This document shows, one piece after another, positions 37,090-45,699 of a stretch of 64,000 nucleotides of DNA (its first letter is position 1; each line of letters opens with the position of its first letter). The translations under genes were made by a program, and so were the position numbers. Under the pieces are notes generated by a model. It was given only the letters and a program-made list of their open reading frames with translations, did no database searches and was not told where the DNA came from. The stretch comes from Nesterenkonia natronophila (GTDB lineage: Bacteria; Actinomycetota; Actinomycetes; Actinomycetales; Micrococcaceae). The stretch lies in contig NZ_QYZP01000002.1 in the NCBI RefSeq assembly GCF_003595215.1, forward strand, positions 372,001-436,000. The letters are read 5' to 3'.

Positions 37090-38055
37090 TCAGCCCCTCC
37101 AGCCCTGGCGACGCAGAGCTCGGACAAGCTTGTCGATCGCCCGGTGTCCGCCTCCGCGCATGTGCTCCCGGGTGATCCTCACCTCAACCCACCCCAATGC
37201 CTCAGTGATTTCCTGACGCCGGATGTCTTTGGCCATCTGGTCCGCCTCTATGTGAAACTCCCATCCCTCGTACTGAATCGCGAGCCGGTACTGCTGGATG
37301 CTCAGGTCCGGTTGCACCACCCCTCTGCCGTGGACGTCGCGGATCCACGCGTTCACTGCGGGCTCTGGGAGTCCAGCCATGGCCATGAAGTAACGCAGTC
37401 GAGTCTCTTGGGGTGAGTCCACACCGTCCCGACTCAGATGGAGCGCCTGCCTGGCGCGGATGATGCCGCGTGGTCTGCCACGTCTGATGAGGGCTGCGTC
37501 CAGCTCCGTAACTGACGCCATCGCGCGAGGGTCCTCGCCGAATTTGGTGCGCCCGCGGCGTCGGCAACGATCCGCAACAATCAGGCCCTGGAGCACTGAC
37601 GAGTTTAGGGCGATGTCGACCCACGTCCTTGCCGGGGCAGTGATGGCAAGCCCATCAAGAGCCGCACGGTCAGGCTCCGGAATGTGGATGCGGTGAGCGA
37701 TCACCAGGTGTGGTCGCTTGATTCGCGACCCCTGGGGCGGCGTGCTCAGATGATAGGGCGGTCCGGGATCCGTCTCCAGGAGGCCCCACAGTGCGGCCGC
37801 TGTGTGGTGACTTACGAGGTGCTTTGAGTCCCAGCACAAAGCTTCCAGTGTGGCCCGATGTTTCTCTGAAAGTGTCCCTGGGGCGGGGATATAGAGACCG
37901 TGCCCCACTGCGTGAAGCTCGCCTCCGTGCGTGGCGTGCCTGATGTCACGGCGTCTTGGGACGTCGGTGAGTTCGGCATAGCGCACGCCGCGCAGAGGTA
38001 ATGGATAATCCCGGCTGCGGCGTCGTCGAACTTTGCGGCGGGGTGCGGAGGTCAT
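37090..38055 (-). CDS. DUF559/AbiEi-like protein with a Vsr-type nuclease fold
   Basis: A 321-residue protein. The N-terminal half resembles the AbiEi_4-type winged-helix of type IV antitoxins (RRDIRHATHGGELHAVGHGLYI then LVSHHTAAALWGL). The C-terminal half looks like the DUF559/Vsr-like PD-(D/E)XK fold: ETRLRYFMAMAGLPEP supplies an acidic residue, VQPDLSIQQYRLAIQYEGWEFH the Asp and Glu, and the last helices follow. No obvious AbiEii toxin gene is adjacent, so it is an orphan. Proteins of this shape are widespread and multi-copy in Micrococcales; a role in stress or DNA processing is inferred only. Confidence 0.8.
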   Translation of the reverse strand: MTSAPRRKVRRRRSRDYPLPLRGVRYAELTDVPRRRDIRHATHGGELHAVGHGLYIPAPGTLSEKHRATLEALCWDSKHLVSHHTAAALWGLLETDPGPPYHLSTPPQGSRIKRPHLVIAHRIHIPEPDRAALDGLAITAPARTWVDIALNSSVLQGLIVADRCRRRGRTKFGEDPRAMASVTELDAALIRRGRPRGIIRARQALHLSRDGVDSPQETRLRYFMAMAGLPEPAVNAWIRDVHGRGVVQPDLSIQQYRLAIQYEGWEFHIEADQMAKDIRRQEITEALGWVEVRITREHMRGGGHRAIDKLVRALRRQGWRG

Positions 38056-38287
38056 CCTCCACTAATGACAGGCATTGTCAGCGCGGACCAGACCGTCTAG
38101 CGCTTCTGTGAAGTGTGCGGCGAGTTCTTTTCTGCTGCACGCGGTGCGGAAAGTGCTGTCCGCACGCTGCCCACTGCACCCGGCACTGCCGCTGCTGCTC
38201 ATTGGCCGCAAGTGTCGCCAATTCCGGTTCCCGGGGGCAGATTCAGCGGCATAATCGGCCAGTGAGCGTGAGGAATGGCAAGCAAGC

Positions 38288-39349
38288 TCAGTGGTCGCGG
38301 GAGAATCCGATCTGCACGATGTCGCTAGGCACGGAGTCGGCCTCGTCGTCGGCAAGTCTCTGCCAGCGAGCAGAGTCGCGGTCCCAGCGGTAGGGCGCTG
38401 AAGTGACAGTTTGGATGCCGTAGTCCTCGGCACTGGCCACTGCCCAGTGCGCAGTGAGCCACTGATGATTGACTTCGGAGTCTGATTTTTCGGGCATCTG
38501 CACAGACACCAGTGCGGACTCCTCCTCGCCGGAGGTTTCGATGATGCCATCGAGTATCGGCTCAGCCTCAAAGTCGTCATCGTCCTCATCCTCCTCCTGT
38601 TCGGTGAAGGGGATCTCCAAGACTGTCGGCATAAGGGTGACCAGATCCTCGGTCACGCCTTCAGGGTCTGGGCCCGGGACCTCCAGCTGAGACAGATGAC
38701 AGGTCATGTCCGGACCCTGGGTCTGCCCGGCCAGCGGCAAGGCAAATGCGCGGGCTGCAGATCCGTGCTGCGGATAGAACTGCGGGTTGTGCGGCCGGTC
38801 CAGCGCTTCTGCAGCGTCATCCAGCTCGAGATCCGGAGCCCAGAAGAGTTCGGCTTCCTCATCCTCTTCTTCCGCGTCGAGACCTTCGCGCCAGGACTCT
38901 TCCATCACCTCGAAGAAACCATCTACGGTGATCTCCACGGGCCGGGCCCCGTCCTCTGCGGTCCAATCGGGCGCGCCCCGGGCGAACAGCGCCTCGGATC
39001 CGCGCTCGTCACCGGAGTCTCGGACGTTAAGCTCAGTCTCCTGCAGGGACATTGCCAAAGCGTCAACCGCAGCCTCTGGGGGAAGCCCAAGATTCACAGC
39101 TGTCACCGCAAGGAGTGCGGCGTTGCGGGTCTGCGTAGGACTCAGCTCGTGATCGGTGTCTCCGACTCTGACCGCGCACCGCTGATCCAAGAGAAACTCA
39201 TTCTCCTCAATGTAGCGCCATGTGCCGTAGGAGGCCCCAGCAACCAGCGCGGTGGTCACCCCGAGCGCGAGTAGCGCGCGGCGTCGTCGACGGCGTCGGG
39301 CCATAGGACGAGTGATCACCGTGGTGCGGCGTCTGCGGAAGGGACTCAT
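38288..39349 (-). CDS. Membrane-anchored acidic protein with a lysozyme-like helix
   Basis: A 353-residue protein starting with a very basic cytoplasmic segment (ARRRRRRRALLALG), one TM helix, then an extracytoplasmic domain. Residues around LLAVTAVNLGLPPEAAVDAL and SLQETELN correspond in my reading to the lysozyme-like pattern of a large actinobacterial family (a helix ending in QES/QET, then GDRDS-like, here GDERGSEALF). The usual glutamine-rich FQQRPS motif is lost. The middle is extremely Asp/Glu-rich. The gene lies 10 nt downstream of dapD on the same strand, so they are probably cotranscribed. Peptidoglycan binding is inference. Confidence 0.65.
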   Translation of the reverse strand: MSPFRRRRTTVITRPMARRRRRRRALLALGVTTALVAGASYGTWRYIEENEFLLDQRCAVRVGDTDHELSPTQTRNAALLAVTAVNLGLPPEAAVDALAMSLQETELNVRDSGDERGSEALFARGAPDWTAEDGARPVEITVDGFFEVMEESWREGLDAEEEDEEAELFWAPDLELDDAAEALDRPHNPQFYPQHGSAARAFALPLAGQTQGPDMTCHLSQLEVPGPDPEGVTEDLVTLMPTVLEIPFTEQEEDEDDDDFEAEPILDGIIETSGEEESALVSVQMPEKSDSEVNHQWLTAHWAVASAEDYGIQTVTSAPYRWDRDSARWQRLADDEADSVPSDIVQIGFSRDH

Positions 39350-39358
39350 CGATCAGCC

Positions 39359-40312
39359 TCAGTTGGCGTGCAACGCGGCGTTGAGCTCAACCTTCTGGCC
39401 CTTGCGCGGCCGGGCCTGCACCTGGCCGGTGACGGAATCGCGGAGGAACAGCAGTCCACTGGAGCCAGACAGTTCAGCACCCTTGGCCGTTCCGCTCACA
39501 CCGCCCTCATTGTCCAGCACGGTGACTTTGGTTCCGGAGGTCACGTAAAGCCCGGCCTCCACCACGCAGTCATCGCCCAGCGAAATGCCAACCCCGGAAT
39601 TCGCACCGAGGAGAACCCGCTCACCCAGCGAAATCTTCTCCTTGCCGCCTCCGGAAAGGGTGCCCATGATGGAGGCGCTTCCGCCGACATCCGTGCCATC
39701 GCCAACGACGACGCCGGCGGAGATTCTGCCCTCGACCATGGAGACACCCAGCGTGCCCGCGTTGAAGTTGACAAACCCTTCATGCATCACGGTGGTGCCC
39801 TCAGCCAGGTGGGCGCCCAGCCGCACGCGGTCGGCATCTGCGATCCGCACACCTGAAGGTGTGACGTAGTCGACCAGTCGCGGGAACTTGTCGATCGAGT
39901 ACACCGTCACATGTCCCCGGCCCCGGAGTTTCAGACGGGTCCGCTCGAACCCTTCGACGCTGCAGGGCCCAAAGTTGGTCCACACCACGTTGGAGAGGTG
40001 ACCGAAGATCCCGTCGAGGTTGATGCTGTTCGGTGCGACCAGCCGGTGCGAAAGCAGGTGCAGGCGCAGCCACACATCGGAGGTCCCAGTGGCCTCTGCG
40101 TCCAGGTCTGTCTCCACCGAGACTGCTCGGATCTTGACGCCGCGGTCGGAGTCCTCGGTCTCAGCGGTTTGGAGCTGACGGGTGAGTGCGTCGTCGGAGT
40201 TCTCTGCAAGAGGGGCGAGTGCGGGGGAGGGGAACCACGTATCCAGAACGGTGCCGTTTGCGGCGATCGTGGCGAGTCCATGTCCGGAGGCGGTACGAGC
40301 TGAAGAAGTCAT
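39359..40312 (-). CDS. dapD: Tetrahydrodipicolinate N-succinyltransferase
   Basis: Transfers succinyl from succinyl-CoA to tetrahydrodipicolinate, the step before DapC. The 317-residue protein has the long actinobacterial N-terminal domain, then the left-handed beta-helix with hexapeptide repeats (GTLGVSMVEGRISAGVVVG; GTDVGGSASIMGTLSGGG; GANSGVGISLGDDC). I use the ATG at 40312, with GGAG just upstream; an ATG at 40321 would add three residues. DapD starts a minus-strand unit with the acidic membrane protein. dapC lies on the opposite strand beyond gltA. Confidence 0.94.
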   Translation of the reverse strand: MTSSARTASGHGLATIAANGTVLDTWFPSPALAPLAENSDDALTRQLQTAETEDSDRGVKIRAVSVETDLDAEATGTSDVWLRLHLLSHRLVAPNSINLDGIFGHLSNVVWTNFGPCSVEGFERTRLKLRGRGHVTVYSIDKFPRLVDYVTPSGVRIADADRVRLGAHLAEGTTVMHEGFVNFNAGTLGVSMVEGRISAGVVVGDGTDVGGSASIMGTLSGGGKEKISLGERVLLGANSGVGISLGDDCVVEAGLYVTSGTKVTVLDNEGGVSGTAKGAELSGSSGLLFLRDSVTGQVQARPRKGQKVELNAALHAN

Positions 40313-40437
40313 GGGCTCCATCCTACGTATGAGCGCAGTAGTGCCGTGTTGACCACCGTCGCGGGGAGCGGGAAGGTTACGTTTGTGTTTCAGCCCACGT
40401 GCGGACTGGCCGAAAGCCGCTGACCTGCTCTAGTGTG

Positions 40438-40487
40438 ATCCCCACGGGGTCGGCTGGGGATACCCTCAACGTAAGCTTGCGTTGAGG
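40438..40487. promoter_or_regulatory. Operator-like palindromes upstream of the TRAP transporter genes
   Basis: A 24-bp near-perfect palindrome spans 40464-40487: CCTCAACG and CGTTGAGG flank a central AAGCTT, with one T/G pair breaking symmetry. A second dyad, ATCCCC (40438-40443) and GGGGAT (40456-40461), abuts it. They end 47 nt before the binding-protein ATG. The palindrome is strong enough to be a transcription-factor site or an RNA hairpin in the leader. No regulator gene is adjacent. Confidence 0.55.
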
Positions 40488-40534
40488 TGAACCAGCTCGG
40501 TCGCACCCATGAATCATTTTTACCAGGAGGACCA

Positions 40535-41551
40535 ATGACTATCCGCCGAACAGCCGCAGCAATGACTGCCGTGGCCGCGATGACCGCACTCGCCGCCTGT
40601 GGGGATGATAACGGTGATGACAACGGCAACGGGGATGAGGGCGACGCCGAGGTCGAGGTCGGCAGCGAAGACGACTTCATCACCGACCTTGAGTTCACCA
40701 CCGGTGGCACTGGTGGTACTTACTACCCGCTGGGCGGTGAACTCTCCGAAATCTTCTCTGCGGAGACTGATGCCTCAGTCAACTACGTGGAGTCCGGAGG
40801 CTCCGGTGAGAACTTGGGCCGCATCTACAACGAGCAGTCTCAGCTGGCACTGACCCAGAATGACACCGCCGCGGAGGCCATCAACGGCGAGCTCGAAGAT
40901 CTCGATGGCATTGAGATCAACAACGTCGGGTGGATCGCCAACCTCTACCCCGAGGCTATGCACATCGTGGTCCGCGAAGACTCCGGCATTGAGTCCATCG
41001 AGGACCTGGACGGCACAACCATCGCAGTCGGTGACGCCGGATCGGGAACTCGCGCAATCTCTGACGCCATCCTCGAGTACTACGAGATCGACTACACCCC
41101 AGAGGTCACCGACTTTGGTGCATCTACCGAGATGCTCGGCGATGACCAGATCGACGCCTCCATGTTTGTCGCCGGACCCCCTGTGGCAGCTCTGACCTCA
41201 TTGGCAGCCACCACCGATGTGACCCTGCTGTCAGTGGACGACTCTGACGCCGAAGAGATCGCGGAGGGTGGGCTCTTCGATCCGTATGACATCGAAGGTG
41301 ACATCTATGACTTCCTCGACGAGGACGTCACCACCCTGTCAGTCTTCGCAGCCCTGGCGGCATCCACCACCCAGGTCAGCGACGATCTGGCTTACGACAT
41401 CACCGCCGCACTGTTCGACAACTCCGACAGCATCACCTTGGAGGTCGGTGAGAACATCAGCACTGATGAGGCGCTTCTGGGCCTCGGTGAAATTCCGCTG
41501 CACCCCGGCGCTGAGCGCTACTACGAAGAGCAGGACGTCGACCTGCCGTGA
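40535..41551 (+). CDS. TAXI-type TRAP transporter substrate-binding lipoprotein
   Basis: Solute receptor of a tripartite ATP-independent transporter, driven by an ion gradient rather than ATP. A signal peptide with lipobox ALAAC and an Asp/Gly/Asn-rich linker precede the core. The TAXI hallmark FTTGGTGGTYYPLGGELSEIF is followed by YVESGGSGENLGRI and the C-terminal domain with IPLHPGAERYYEE. TAXI proteins bind small carboxylates such as glutamate or 2-oxoglutarate, but the ligand here is unknown. AGGAGG lies 4 nt before the ATG. It overlaps the permease gene by 4 nt. Confidence 0.93.
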   Translation: MTIRRTAAAMTAVAAMTALAACGDDNGDDNGNGDEGDAEVEVGSEDDFITDLEFTTGGTGGTYYPLGGELSEIFSAETDASVNYVESGGSGENLGRIYNEQSQLALTQNDTAAEAINGELEDLDGIEINNVGWIANLYPEAMHIVVREDSGIESIEDLDGTTIAVGDAGSGTRAISDAILEYYEIDYTPEVTDFGASTEMLGDDQIDASMFVAGPPVAALTSLAATTDVTLLSVDDSDAEEIAEGGLFDPYDIEGDIYDFLDEDVTTLSVFAALAASTTQVSDDLAYDITAALFDNSDSITLEVGENISTDEALLGLGEIPLHPGAERYYEEQDVDLP

Positions 41552-43740
41552 CACAGTCTGCCGCAGCCGCGCAGCCCCGGGGGCCGGCATCTTCACAGGA
41601 TGAGGATGCCGCCACTGGGGCTGCGGCTCAGCAGAAGGCTGACGATGTCCTGCGCGCACACGACATCTCCAGCCGATTTCGGACTGACCTCGGGTGGTGG
41701 GGTTGGGTCGTCGGCGGTATCGCTATCGTCTTCACCCTCTACCATCTTTATGCCGCATTCGAACGGCCCTACAACGCCTGGATGCACGGTTCACTGCACG
41801 TGGCTGGCGCCCTCGCACTGACCTTTCTGCTCTATCCCGCATCCAAACGTCTGCTGCAGGTGAAGCCCAGCGGTAACAAAGTCCTGGACGTGCTCACCGG
41901 ACGGCACCGCGGCATCCCGTGGTATGACGTGGTGCTGGCCGCGGTGGCCACCGCATGCAGCTTCTACATCTTTTTCAACTACGAGTACCTGGTCTCCAAC
42001 CAGGTCGCGATCCTGGGCTACAGCGACACTGACATTCTGGTCGCTACACTTGGGGTCCTTCTGGTCCTTGAAGCTACGCGGCGCTGCGTGGGCACCCCCA
42101 TTGTGGTGGTGGCCGGTGTGGCCATCCTTTACGCACTCTTTGCCACTGGCGCCCGCATGCCAGGGAACTGGGGCCACCGCGGACAGGACTGGAATGAGTT
42201 CGCGACCAATATGTTCCTCTCGGCGGGCCAAGGTATCTTCGGCACGCCGATTCGTGTCTCCTCCGAGTTTATCTTCCTGTTCCTGTTCTTCGCCGTGGTG
42301 CTGCTGCGCACCAATATTGGCCAGTTCTTCAACGACCTTGCTTTCCGCGCAGCCGGACGGTTCAGCGGCGGACCGGCCAAGGCTGCGGTAGCCGCCTCCG
42401 GACTCCAGGGCATGGTCTCCGGGTCATCCGTGGCGAACACGGTGGCCTCTGGGTCCTTCACCATCCCGATCATGAAGCGCGCAGGATTCAAGCCTCATGT
42501 CGCCGCAGCGACGGAGGCGACGGCCTCCACCGGTGGTCAGATGGTCCCGCCCATAATGGGTGCAGCGGCATTCATCATGGCGCAGAACATCTCGGGCCTG
42601 GAGTACAACGAGCTGATCGTCATTGCCATCATCCCGGCCGCGCTGTACTTCACCGGGGCTTTCCTCTCGGTGCACTTCGAGGCCAAGCGCAACGAGCTCA
42701 AGGGCATCCCTCCGGACGAGCTGCCCAGCTGGAAGTCCATCATCACCCGCATCGACATGCTGCTGCCGCTGGTCATCATCATCGGCACCCTCTTGGGTGG
42801 GGCCAGCCCCATGCGAGCTGCGCTCTTCGGCATCGGTGCCGCTCTGGGCCTCAGCCTGCTGCGCGCGCTCATCGAGCATCTGATCCCAGTGATCAGTCAG
42901 GCGACCAAGGAGGGCAAGAGCCCACTGACGGAGACCGGGAAGATGTTTCTCTCCCTGGTGTATGTGGTCGCCCAGATGCTGATCGCAGGAGCCCGGACGG
43001 CCCTCCCGGTCATCGCAGCGTGTGCCACCGCCGGTATGGTCGCCGGGACGGTCACCTCCACCGGACTGGGTGGCCAGTTGGGTGCGGGGCTGGTCCAGCT
43101 CGCCGGCGGCAATTTCATGCTGGTTCTGGTCATGGTGATGGTCGCCTGCATCATTTTGGGCATGGGACTGCCCACCACGGCAAACTACGTGGTCACCGCT
43201 ACTGTCGCCGCGCCGATCCTGTACCAGAACTTCGACGTGCCGCTGATCGCGGCCCATATGTTCGTCTTCTTCTTCGGCATTTTGGCTGATGTCACGCCAC
43301 CAGTGTGTCTTGCGGCATTCGCCGGTGCCGGCATCGCCGGTGCCAATCCCATGCGCGCCGGGGTGAGCGCCATGCGTATGGCAATAGCTGGGTTCCTCAT
43401 TCCCTATGCCTTCATCCTGGAGCCGGCTCTGCTGCTGGAGGGCACGTTCACGGAGCTGATACTTGCACTGGGGACGGTGATCCTGGGAATGATCGGCGTC
43501 TCCTCAGGGCTGGCGGGCTATCTGATAGCCCGGGGCATGATCGTGGACCGGACACTGCTGGTCGTCGGCGGAATCATGCTCATCTACCCGGATGTGATGG
43601 TCTCCGGCGCAGGCCTCGGCGTCGTCGCGGCAGGCGTGGCCATTCAGGCGGTCCTGCGAGCACGCGGCTACAAGGCTGACATGGACTCAGGCGACGACGT
43701 GCACTTTGATACGCACGAAGGTTCTGCCGCCAGGCAGTGA
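41548..43740 (+). CDS. TRAP transporter fused permease (DctQ-DctM)
   Basis: A 730-residue membrane protein in which the small four-helix Q subunit and the large M subunit are fused, the usual partner of TAXI binding proteins. After a hydrophilic N-terminus come the Q-like helices, then the M domain with NTVASGSFTIPIMKRAGFKP, TGGQMVPPIMGAAAFIMA, LGMGLPTTANYVV and FGILADVTPPVCLAAFAGAG. It starts at a GTG overlapping the binding-protein stop (GTGA), so translation is coupled. Transport is probably Na+-dependent, fitting the Mrp-generated sodium gradient. Confidence 0.94.
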   Translation: MTQSAAAAQPRGPASSQDEDAATGAAAQQKADDVLRAHDISSRFRTDLGWWGWVVGGIAIVFTLYHLYAAFERPYNAWMHGSLHVAGALALTFLLYPASKRLLQVKPSGNKVLDVLTGRHRGIPWYDVVLAAVATACSFYIFFNYEYLVSNQVAILGYSDTDILVATLGVLLVLEATRRCVGTPIVVVAGVAILYALFATGARMPGNWGHRGQDWNEFATNMFLSAGQGIFGTPIRVSSEFIFLFLFFAVVLLRTNIGQFFNDLAFRAAGRFSGGPAKAAVAASGLQGMVSGSSVANTVASGSFTIPIMKRAGFKPHVAAATEATASTGGQMVPPIMGAAAFIMAQNISGLEYNELIVIAIIPAALYFTGAFLSVHFEAKRNELKGIPPDELPSWKSIITRIDMLLPLVIIIGTLLGGASPMRAALFGIGAALGLSLLRALIEHLIPVISQATKEGKSPLTETGKMFLSLVYVVAQMLIAGARTALPVIAACATAGMVAGTVTSTGLGGQLGAGLVQLAGGNFMLVLVMVMVACIILGMGLPTTANYVVTATVAAPILYQNFDVPLIAAHMFVFFFGILADVTPPVCLAAFAGAGIAGANPMRAGVSAMRMAIAGFLIPYAFILEPALLLEGTFTELILALGTVILGMIGVSSGLAGYLIARGMIVDRTLLVVGGIMLIYPDVMVSGAGLGVVAAGVAIQAVLRARGYKADMDSGDDVHFDTHEGSAARQ

Positions 43741-43746
43741 CGGCGG

Positions 43747-44862
43747 CTAGGCCGAGAAGTGCTCGGTCCGTGCTGCGTGGGCAGCGATCAGTGCAGTGCG
43801 CACCTCGGCGCCCAGTCCGGGGGTTGAGGGAACCATGACGACGCCGCTTTCGGCCGTGACTGCGGGGTTGATGATGTCCTCGGCGTAATACTTTCCACTG
43901 GCGGACACATCTGAGGGCAGTGTGAAACCCGGCAGGGAAGAGATTGCCACATTGGCGAGTCGCCCGATCCCGAACTCGTGCATTCCGCCGCACCACACGG
44001 GCCAGCCGGCTGACTGTGCAACATCGTGAGCGTCCCGTGCAGCGCTGAGCCCGCCCATGCGGGAGACCTTGATGTTCAGCACCCCACCGGCTTTCAACTC
44101 CAGGGCGGTACGCAGGTCGTCCAGGGTCTCTACCGATTCATCGAGGCAGACGGGTGTCTCCAGTTCGGCTTGGAGCCGCGCAGAGTCCAAGAAGTTTCGA
44201 GGGGCGAAAGGCTGTTCGATCATGGTCAGGCGGTGGGGATCAAGAGCGCGGAAGACGTCGAAGGCGTGCCGGTCACCCGGGTAAGCCCCATTCGCATCCA
44301 CGTGCACGTCCAGGTCGGGGTAAGCCGCACGTACCGCTCTGACCGGTTCCACATCCCACCCCGGGGCAATCTTCAGTTTGACTCGCGGGTAGCCGGAGTC
44401 CACGTGTTTGGCCACCTGGTCGAGCAGGGCGTCAATGCTCGGTTCGATCCCCAGGGAGACACCGGCCACCACTGTGCCGCGGGTGCCGCCCAGCGCCTTT
44501 GCCAGAGGCTGCTGAGTCCGGTCGGCGTACAGTGTCCACGCCGCCATATCGATCCCAGCCTTGGCGAACCAGTGCCCGCGGACTTTGGCGTAGAGCTCGG
44601 AGACCTCATCGGGGTGTTCCCATTCTGCGCCCAGGAGAGCGGGAATGAGATAAGCCGTCGCAGTGTGCCAGGCGATGGTGGTGGTTTCCGAGGCATAATA
44701 GGGGCCGGCGGGTGAAGCGATCTCCCCCCAACCTTTGGCGCCGGACTCATCGGTGATCTCCACCAGGAGGTGCCTCAGGGACGACTTTCGGTGGCTCGAT
44801 GTCTCAAATGAGTGGACCAGGGGGAGTTCTACATCGTGGAGCGTGGCGTTAACTATGCGCAT
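43747..44862 (-). CDS. menC: Enolase-superfamily o-succinylbenzoate synthase / N-succinylamino acid racemase
   Basis: A 371-residue muconate-lactonizing-type enzyme. The catalytic layout is complete: Lys pair in VKLKIAPG, metal ligands in HVDANGAYP, MIEQPF and CLDESV, and the opposite catalytic Lys in NIKVSRMGG; the C-terminal CGGMHEFGIGR fits the MenC type 2/NSAR branch. Enzymes of this branch can make o-succinylbenzoate for menaquinone or racemise N-succinylamino acids. Here the gene follows a GNAT acetyltransferase-like gene with a 3-nt gap and no other men genes are present, which favours the racemase role. The menC symbol is given with that caveat. Confidence 0.85.
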   Translation of the reverse strand: MRIVNATLHDVELPLVHSFETSSHRKSSLRHLLVEITDESGAKGWGEIASPAGPYYASETTTIAWHTATAYLIPALLGAEWEHPDEVSELYAKVRGHWFAKAGIDMAAWTLYADRTQQPLAKALGGTRGTVVAGVSLGIEPSIDALLDQVAKHVDSGYPRVKLKIAPGWDVEPVRAVRAAYPDLDVHVDANGAYPGDRHAFDVFRALDPHRLTMIEQPFAPRNFLDSARLQAELETPVCLDESVETLDDLRTALELKAGGVLNIKVSRMGGLSAARDAHDVAQSAGWPVWCGGMHEFGIGRLANVAISSLPGFTLPSDVSASGKYYAEDIINPAVTAESGVVMVPSTPGLGAEVRTALIAAHAARTEHFSA

Positions 44863-44865
44863 AAA

Positions 44866-45639
44866 TCAGTCCTTCAGGAAGGTGTACACAGCAGTGTGCG
44901 GGTCGGTACGGAAGCAAGAGATGGCGGCATAGCCCTCCTCGAACACGCCGCGGATTTGCTGGCGGAGTCGGGCCGCGAGGTCGGGGTCCACCGGTTTGGC
45001 CGCAGGAACACCCAGGTGAGTGCCGTTGGCGTCAGTGCGCAGCTCGCCCACTGGGACGTGGGGAGTGCGGGCCTCTTCTGCGGTCTGTGGAGAGCTGAGG
45101 GCGTCGTCGTCGGTGAAGCGCCACTCCACGGTGACCCGGTCGGTGCCCGGCAGGCCCTGGGCATCAGGGGTGTACCAACGTCCGCAGGCGCCCAGCACAT
45201 CAAGGTTGAAGTGAGCGTTGCGGGCCATTAGCGGATCGTAGGTCCAGCGCATCCGTTGGGCTCCGGACCTCTCCGCCATGGCCGCCTGGACCCTTTTCAG
45301 CGAGCGGCCCACACCCTGCCCCTGCAGCACGGAGGAGACCACGGCGGCCTGTGAGAAGTGGTAAACGTGCGGGTCGTCGCCGGTGTCTACGGCGGCCCAC
45401 CCGTAGGCAAAGGCCAGTACTGTCCCGGAAGGGTCCACCGCTCCGACTACCGAGCCTGAGTGCCTCAACAGAGAGCTCAACATGCGTGGGTTCAGTGACT
45501 CGTCTTCACCGGTGTAGCCGAACACCCCGCGGTAGAGCTGGCAGGCCTGTTTGAGCTCTCCGTAATTGCTGAGTTCGCGGACAATCAGCCCTGAGCTCAG
45601 CGTCAGCTGCTTGGCAGGGGAGTTCTCGGGAGAGGTCAT
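44866..45639 (-). CDS. GNAT N-acyltransferase (COG3375 type), likely N-succinyltransferase partner
   Basis: A 257-residue GNAT enzyme. The acyl-CoA binding motif A is visible as VSSVLQGQGVGRSLKRV, and ARNAHFNLDVLGACGRWYT is characteristic of the COG3375 subgroup. I start at the ATG at 45639; the open frame continues upstream, but that part lies antisense to the SDR gene. It directly precedes the enolase-superfamily gene. In Geobacillus such a pair, with an N-desuccinylase, converts D- to L-amino acids through N-succinyl intermediates, which is the basis for the suggested function. The deacylase is not in the window. Confidence 0.8.
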   Translation of the reverse strand: MTSPENSPAKQLTLSSGLIVRELSNYGELKQACQLYRGVFGYTGEDESLNPRMLSSLLRHSGSVVGAVDPSGTVLAFAYGWAAVDTGDDPHVYHFSQAAVVSSVLQGQGVGRSLKRVQAAMAERSGAQRMRWTYDPLMARNAHFNLDVLGACGRWYTPDAQGLPGTDRVTVEWRFTDDDALSSPQTAEEARTPHVPVGELRTDANGTHLGVPAAKPVDPDLAARLRQQIRGVFEEGYAAISCFRTDPHTAVYTFLKD

Positions 45640-45699
45640 GAAACCACTGTATCGCCCTGCCTCTGATGAGCGGACGCGGGTGACGATAGGCTGTCTCAC

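Noticed and set aside
38062..38589. 175-codon minus-strand frame possibly extending the acidic membrane protein by frameshift
   Set aside because: The downstream part has no similarity to a continuation and the 353-residue protein ends normally; it is a shadow frame.
42424..43257. 277-codon minus-strand frame
   Set aside because: Antisense to the TRAP permease core, no family features.
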